From Dakarella massiliensis (GTDB lineage: Bacteria > Pseudomonadota > Gammaproteobacteria > Burkholderiales > Burkholderiaceae_F), in assembly GCF_001182045.1 (NCBI RefSeq), contig NZ_CVTY01000007.1, positions 248,001 through 312,000 on the forward strand: a DNA stretch of 64,000 nucleotides, given 5' to 3'. The position numbers and the translations under genes were made by a program. The notes under the pieces were generated by a model that was not told where the DNA came from, made no database searches, and saw only the letters and a list, made by a program, of their open reading frames with translations. The stretch's first letter is position 1. Every line of letters starts with the position of its first letter. Shown piece by piece: positions 61,017 to 64,000 of the stretch.

Positions 61017-63188
61017 TCAGTTCCCTTCCTCCGGCTTCTTTTTCCTGCGGCCCGCGGTTTTCTTAGGCGCCGCGGCCTGCTCAGGAAGATAGGCAAGCGC
61101 CCGCATCGGGTCCTGCGTCCGGCAGAAGTCCGGAAGACTCTCGACCACGGTTCTCCCGTAGGAGTTCCACTTCGTGATGATCCGGGAGTCGCAGAGAATA
61201 AAGACTCCGTGATCCGTTTCGCTTCGGATCAGGCGGCCCGCACCCTGACGGAGCAGTGTCACCGCTTCCGGCACCTGGTAATCAAAGAACGGTTTCCCGC
61301 CCTGATCCCGGATCCACTTGCAGCGGGCAGCGACCACCGGGTCATCCGGGGGCGAGAACGGAATACGGTCAATCACGACAACCGACAGCGTCTCGCCCTT
61401 GATATCGATACCTTCCCAGAAACTCATCGATCCGACAAGGACAGAGGCCGGATCCTTCCGGAATTCCTCGATAAGGCCGCGTCTTGTACCGTCCCCCTGA
61501 CGGAGAACGCGAAGCGGCATTCCGTCTTCATTCGCGAGCTGCTTCACGGTGTCCGCAATGATGTCCACGGCGCGGAGACTCGTGCAGAGGAAGAAAGTGC
61601 GTCCTCCCGCCTTTTTGACAAAGGGCCAGGCGCTCCGGGCGACAGACTCCGGGAACGCCGGGGAATTTGGTTCCGGGAGTCCCTTCGGTAGGTAAAGCGA
61701 CGCGAGGCTGAAGTAATCAAACGGCGAGGGCCAGCTCGCGGTTTTCGCGTCGGGAAGCCCAATCTCCGTAAGGAAATGGCTGAAGTCTCCGGCAACCGAG
61801 AGTGTCGCTGACGTAAACACCCAGGCTTCGCCCTTTTCGTGCCGCAGCCGGTTCAGATCCTCCGCGAACGAAAGCGGCGTGTTGTAGAACCGCGTCCCGG
61901 TTCTTCCCTGCTGCACCCAGCGGACTCTCGGGGATTCGCCATCCGACACCGCCTCCGCTTCCGATTCAAGCCCGGGGAGTCTCAGCGGCTTCCGGTCAAT
62001 CCCTTCAGGGACCGCTTCCGCGGCGGCCGCATCCTCTTCCTGACCCGCCGCAAACATCAGCCAGTCATTCACCTGCTCGATAAAGTTTTCGCAGCGGGGG
62101 AGAAGGAGATCGATATCCGCGTTCCGGCCCTTGTTCGCCTTGAGGACTTCGCTCAGATCGGAGAGCGCCCGCCCCAGCTGCTCGAGATCCGGGATCAGAA
62201 GCCCGAGATCCGGAATATCGTCGACCGACTTCCGGTCCCCTTCCAGGAAGTCAAGCTTGGTCGACACGGAAAGCGCCACTTCCTTCGCGGACCGGTCGAC
62301 TTCGCTCGTCACGACGTCCCAGTTCGCGCCGTCCTTCGCGTTGGTTTTTCCGAGCTGCAGCGTGTCGCGCGCGAGTTCCAGCACCGCGTTCGTTGAAAAG
62401 AGATCACCGAAGAAGTCTGTCGCGATCCCGGGGAGCTGATGCGCCTCATCAATCACGGTGAGCGGCATCGAGGGGAGGATCTCGTCTGCTCCCTCATCCG
62501 CGATCGCGAGCGAACTGAGGAACAGGTGATGATTTACGACGAGAATATCGGCTTCCTTCGCCTCACGCCGCGCTTTTGTGAGGAAGCAGTCATCGTAAAG
62601 CGGGCACTTGGTGCCGAGGCAATTCACTTTGGTCGACGTGACAAGCGGCCAGATCATCGCGTTTTCAGGGATGTGGCCAAGTTCCGAGCGGTCACCCGTC
62701 TGGCTCGTGCGGCTGAAAATCTGAATATCGCGGAGATAGCCGACGTCTTCCTTTGACGGCACCCAGTCCACTTCTTCGAGCCGCTTCTTGCAGATGTAGT
62801 TCGAGCGCCCTTTGAGGAGCACCGTGTTCGCGTGAAGGTCCAGCGCTTCGAGAATGAGCGGCAGGTCCTTTGAGTACAGCTGATCCTGAAGCGGCTTCCC
62901 GGCGGTCGAGACGAGCACCCGGATACCGGAAAAAAGTGCCGGAACAAGGTAGGCGAACGTTTTGCCGGTACCGGTGCCGGCTTCCGCGACAAGCGTCCCC
63001 TTCTCCTCAATAGTCTGCGCGACAGCCTCCGCGAACTCCCGCTGACTCTCGCGCGGCACAAAGGACGGGAGCTTCTGCGTGAGAAGACCATGCGGGCTGA
63101 AGGCCTCGCGCACGTGCTGCACGAGCCGCGAAGGCTTTTCAGCCTCCCCCGCTGGCCCCAGCGCCAATTTCTCTTCACCCGCTTTCAT
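61017..63188 (-). CDS. ATP-dependent helicase of the DinG/YoaA (XPD-like) family
   Basis: Superfamily 2 5'-3' helicase of 723 residues. Walker A EAGTGTGKTFAYLVPAL, Fe-S cysteines C190-region (VNCLGTKCPLYDDCFLTKAR), DEAH box VIDEAHQLP, TSATLSVAGDF, SFWEGIDIKGE and the final QGAGRLIRSETDHG. YoaA and DinG remove R-loops and replication blocks, and members with this length and Cys set fit YoaA/DinG of Betaproteobacteria. Divergent from the aminotransferase. Confidence 0.92.
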   Translation of the reverse strand: MKAGEEKLALGPAGEAEKPSRLVQHVREAFSPHGLLTQKLPSFVPRESQREFAEAVAQTIEEKGTLVAEAGTGTGKTFAYLVPALFSGIRVLVSTAGKPLQDQLYSKDLPLILEALDLHANTVLLKGRSNYICKKRLEEVDWVPSKEDVGYLRDIQIFSRTSQTGDRSELGHIPENAMIWPLVTSTKVNCLGTKCPLYDDCFLTKARREAKEADILVVNHHLFLSSLAIADEGADEILPSMPLTVIDEAHQLPGIATDFFGDLFSTNAVLELARDTLQLGKTNAKDGANWDVVTSEVDRSAKEVALSVSTKLDFLEGDRKSVDDIPDLGLLIPDLEQLGRALSDLSEVLKANKGRNADIDLLLPRCENFIEQVNDWLMFAAGQEEDAAAAEAVPEGIDRKPLRLPGLESEAEAVSDGESPRVRWVQQGRTGTRFYNTPLSFAEDLNRLRHEKGEAWVFTSATLSVAGDFSHFLTEIGLPDAKTASWPSPFDYFSLASLYLPKGLPEPNSPAFPESVARSAWPFVKKAGGRTFFLCTSLRAVDIIADTVKQLANEDGMPLRVLRQGDGTRRGLIEEFRKDPASVLVGSMSFWEGIDIKGETLSVVVIDRIPFSPPDDPVVAARCKWIRDQGGKPFFDYQVPEAVTLLRQGAGRLIRSETDHGVFILCDSRIITKWNSYGRTVVESLPDFCRTQDPMRALAYLPEQAAAPKKTAGRRKKKPEEGN

Positions 63189-63532
63189 GTTTCCTGACCT
63201 GTTCCTATTTAAAGAAGGTCTGAGCGCCTGGACTTCCCTCCGCTCTGATCTCCTGAATCCGTGAGCGGGTTTATCCCCGCACGCCGGCCGCTTCCGCGGC
63301 AGTATTCTCGCATTCTAATAGTTCGGGTGCCGCTCTTTGACACGTATGCCCGCCAAATGGCGGATATCGGGAAAAAGCTGTACCCTAACTGAGTATATTT
63401 ATGTATCCGGAATAAAAAACGAGCGGGATCGATGAACCGCGGTTCTGAATGCCGCGCGCCCGCGTATCCGGATAACTGACCCCACGACGGACGCGTTGCG
63501 CCCGCGGTTTTTGAGAGAGAAGAGAAAGGACT
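63189..63532. other. dinG/alaA intergenic region
   Basis: These 344 bases hold both divergent promoters and no gene. CCGCCA-AA-TGGCGG (63350-63363) is a perfect 6-base dyad that could be an operator. AAAGGA before 63533 is a ribosome site. Confidence 0.5.
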
Positions 63533-64000
63533 ATGAAGACTTACGAAAAGTCCCATAAGCTCGACCACGTCTGCTATGACATCCGCGGTCCGATCATGGA
63601 TGAAGCGAACCGGATGATCCGGGCGGGTGAAGATGTAATGAAACTGAACATCGGAAACCCGGCCTATTTCGGATTCAAGACCCCGGAACCGCTTCTCAAG
63701 GCAATGGCGGAAAATCTCCCGAACACCGAGGGCTACACCGATTCCCATGGTCTCATGAGCGCGCGCCGCGCGATCGTCGACTACTGCAAGGAAAAGGGCA
63801 TCCCAAATGTCGGCGTGGATGATGTGTTCACCGGAAATGGCGTAAGCGAACTGATCACGCTCTCCATGCAGGGGCTTCTCGATAACGGAGATGAGGTGCT
63901 CGTCCCCGCGCCTGACTATCCGCTCTGGACCGCGTCCGTGACGCTCGCGGGCGGTACCGCGGTGCACTATATCTGTGACGAAAAGAGCGGCTGGCTCCCT
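63533..64000 (+). CDS. alaA: Alanine-type aminotransferase (AlaA-like), 5' part
   Basis: The first 156 codons of a class I PLP aminotransferase run off the right edge. The start MKTYEKSHKLDHVCYDIRGP with DIRGPIMDEANRM is close to AlaA, which makes alanine from pyruvate and glutamate. LNIGNPAYFGF, GYTDSHGLMSARRAIVDYC, TGNGVSELITLSMQGLL and the start of the substrate loop VPAPDYPLWTASVTLAGG are all in place. PLP lysine lies beyond the window. Confidence 0.9.
   Translation, partial: MKTYEKSHKLDHVCYDIRGPIMDEANRMIRAGEDVMKLNIGNPAYFGFKTPEPLLKAMAENLPNTEGYTDSHGLMSARRAIVDYCKEKGIPNVGVDDVFTGNGVSELITLSMQGLLDNGDEVLVPAPDYPLWTASVTLAGGTAVHYICDEKSGWLP

Overview
The window reads as chromosome of a GC-rich betaproteobacterium, most likely a Sutterellaceae-type member of Burkholderiales. 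The inference rests on the mix of gene families: a secreted flavocytochrome-like flavoprotein next to a Crp/Fnr regulator and a Burkholderia-type porin, tig-clpP-clpX-lon-hup followed by tRNA-Val, rluD-pgeF divergent from bamD, and tandem YadA-like adhesins. It is not a taxonomic proof.

Layout. 1-2.4 kb: respiratory/outer-membrane accessory module (flavoprotein 5' end, frameshifted Crp/Fnr regulator, porin with a one-base lesion at its C-terminus). 2.7-11 kb: housekeeping block with infA, a LOG-family enzyme, tRNA-Val and the protein quality-control cluster hup, lon, clpX, clpP, tig, all on the minus strand. lon has its own sigma-32-like promoter. 11-18 kb: mixed metabolism with a split UxaA-family dehydratase, a shortened AEC transporter, a dehalogenase-like hydrolase, an NCS2 purine permease and small secreted or DNA-binding proteins.

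18-26.3 kb is the most unusual region. It holds two trimeric autotransporter adhesin (TAA) genes, the second broken by a frameshift, and what looks like a vestige of a third. Each of the three loci has an AT-rich leader of roughly 400-600 bases with an FNR-like dyad 386-396 bases before the start codon. Each also ends in the same three-stem 3' RNA element: a stem capped by a GCCGG loop, a long stem with a conserved G-rich inner loop, and an intrinsic terminator. The stems change sequence while keeping their pairing. Both adhesins also carry an unusual coiled coil after the membrane anchor.

26.4-31.7 kb is metal and redox handling: znuA divergent from znuCB-zur, rubrerythrin, tRNA-Leu and a UreE-like protein whose C-terminal half is Cys/His repeats. 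31.8-53.3 kb is mostly core: radA, alr, lplT, udg-rimI-tsaB, ompR-envZ, ispDF, mfd, serB, a NikR with a long His tail, an HlyD-type adaptor, rimO, pgeF, rluD, bamD. 53.3-55.2 kb is an IS1634/IS4-like insertion sequence. 55.5-64 kb has a DctA/GltP-type symporter, an M16 protease, a DUF3310 protein, a DinG/YoaA helicase and the start of an AlaA-like aminotransferase.

Three probable single-base frameshifts (regulator, porin, second adhesin) fall in accessory surface or regulatory genes. Either these genes are decaying or phase-variable, or the assembly has indel errors there; only reads can decide. All family assignments are from reading the translations by eye; no searches were run.
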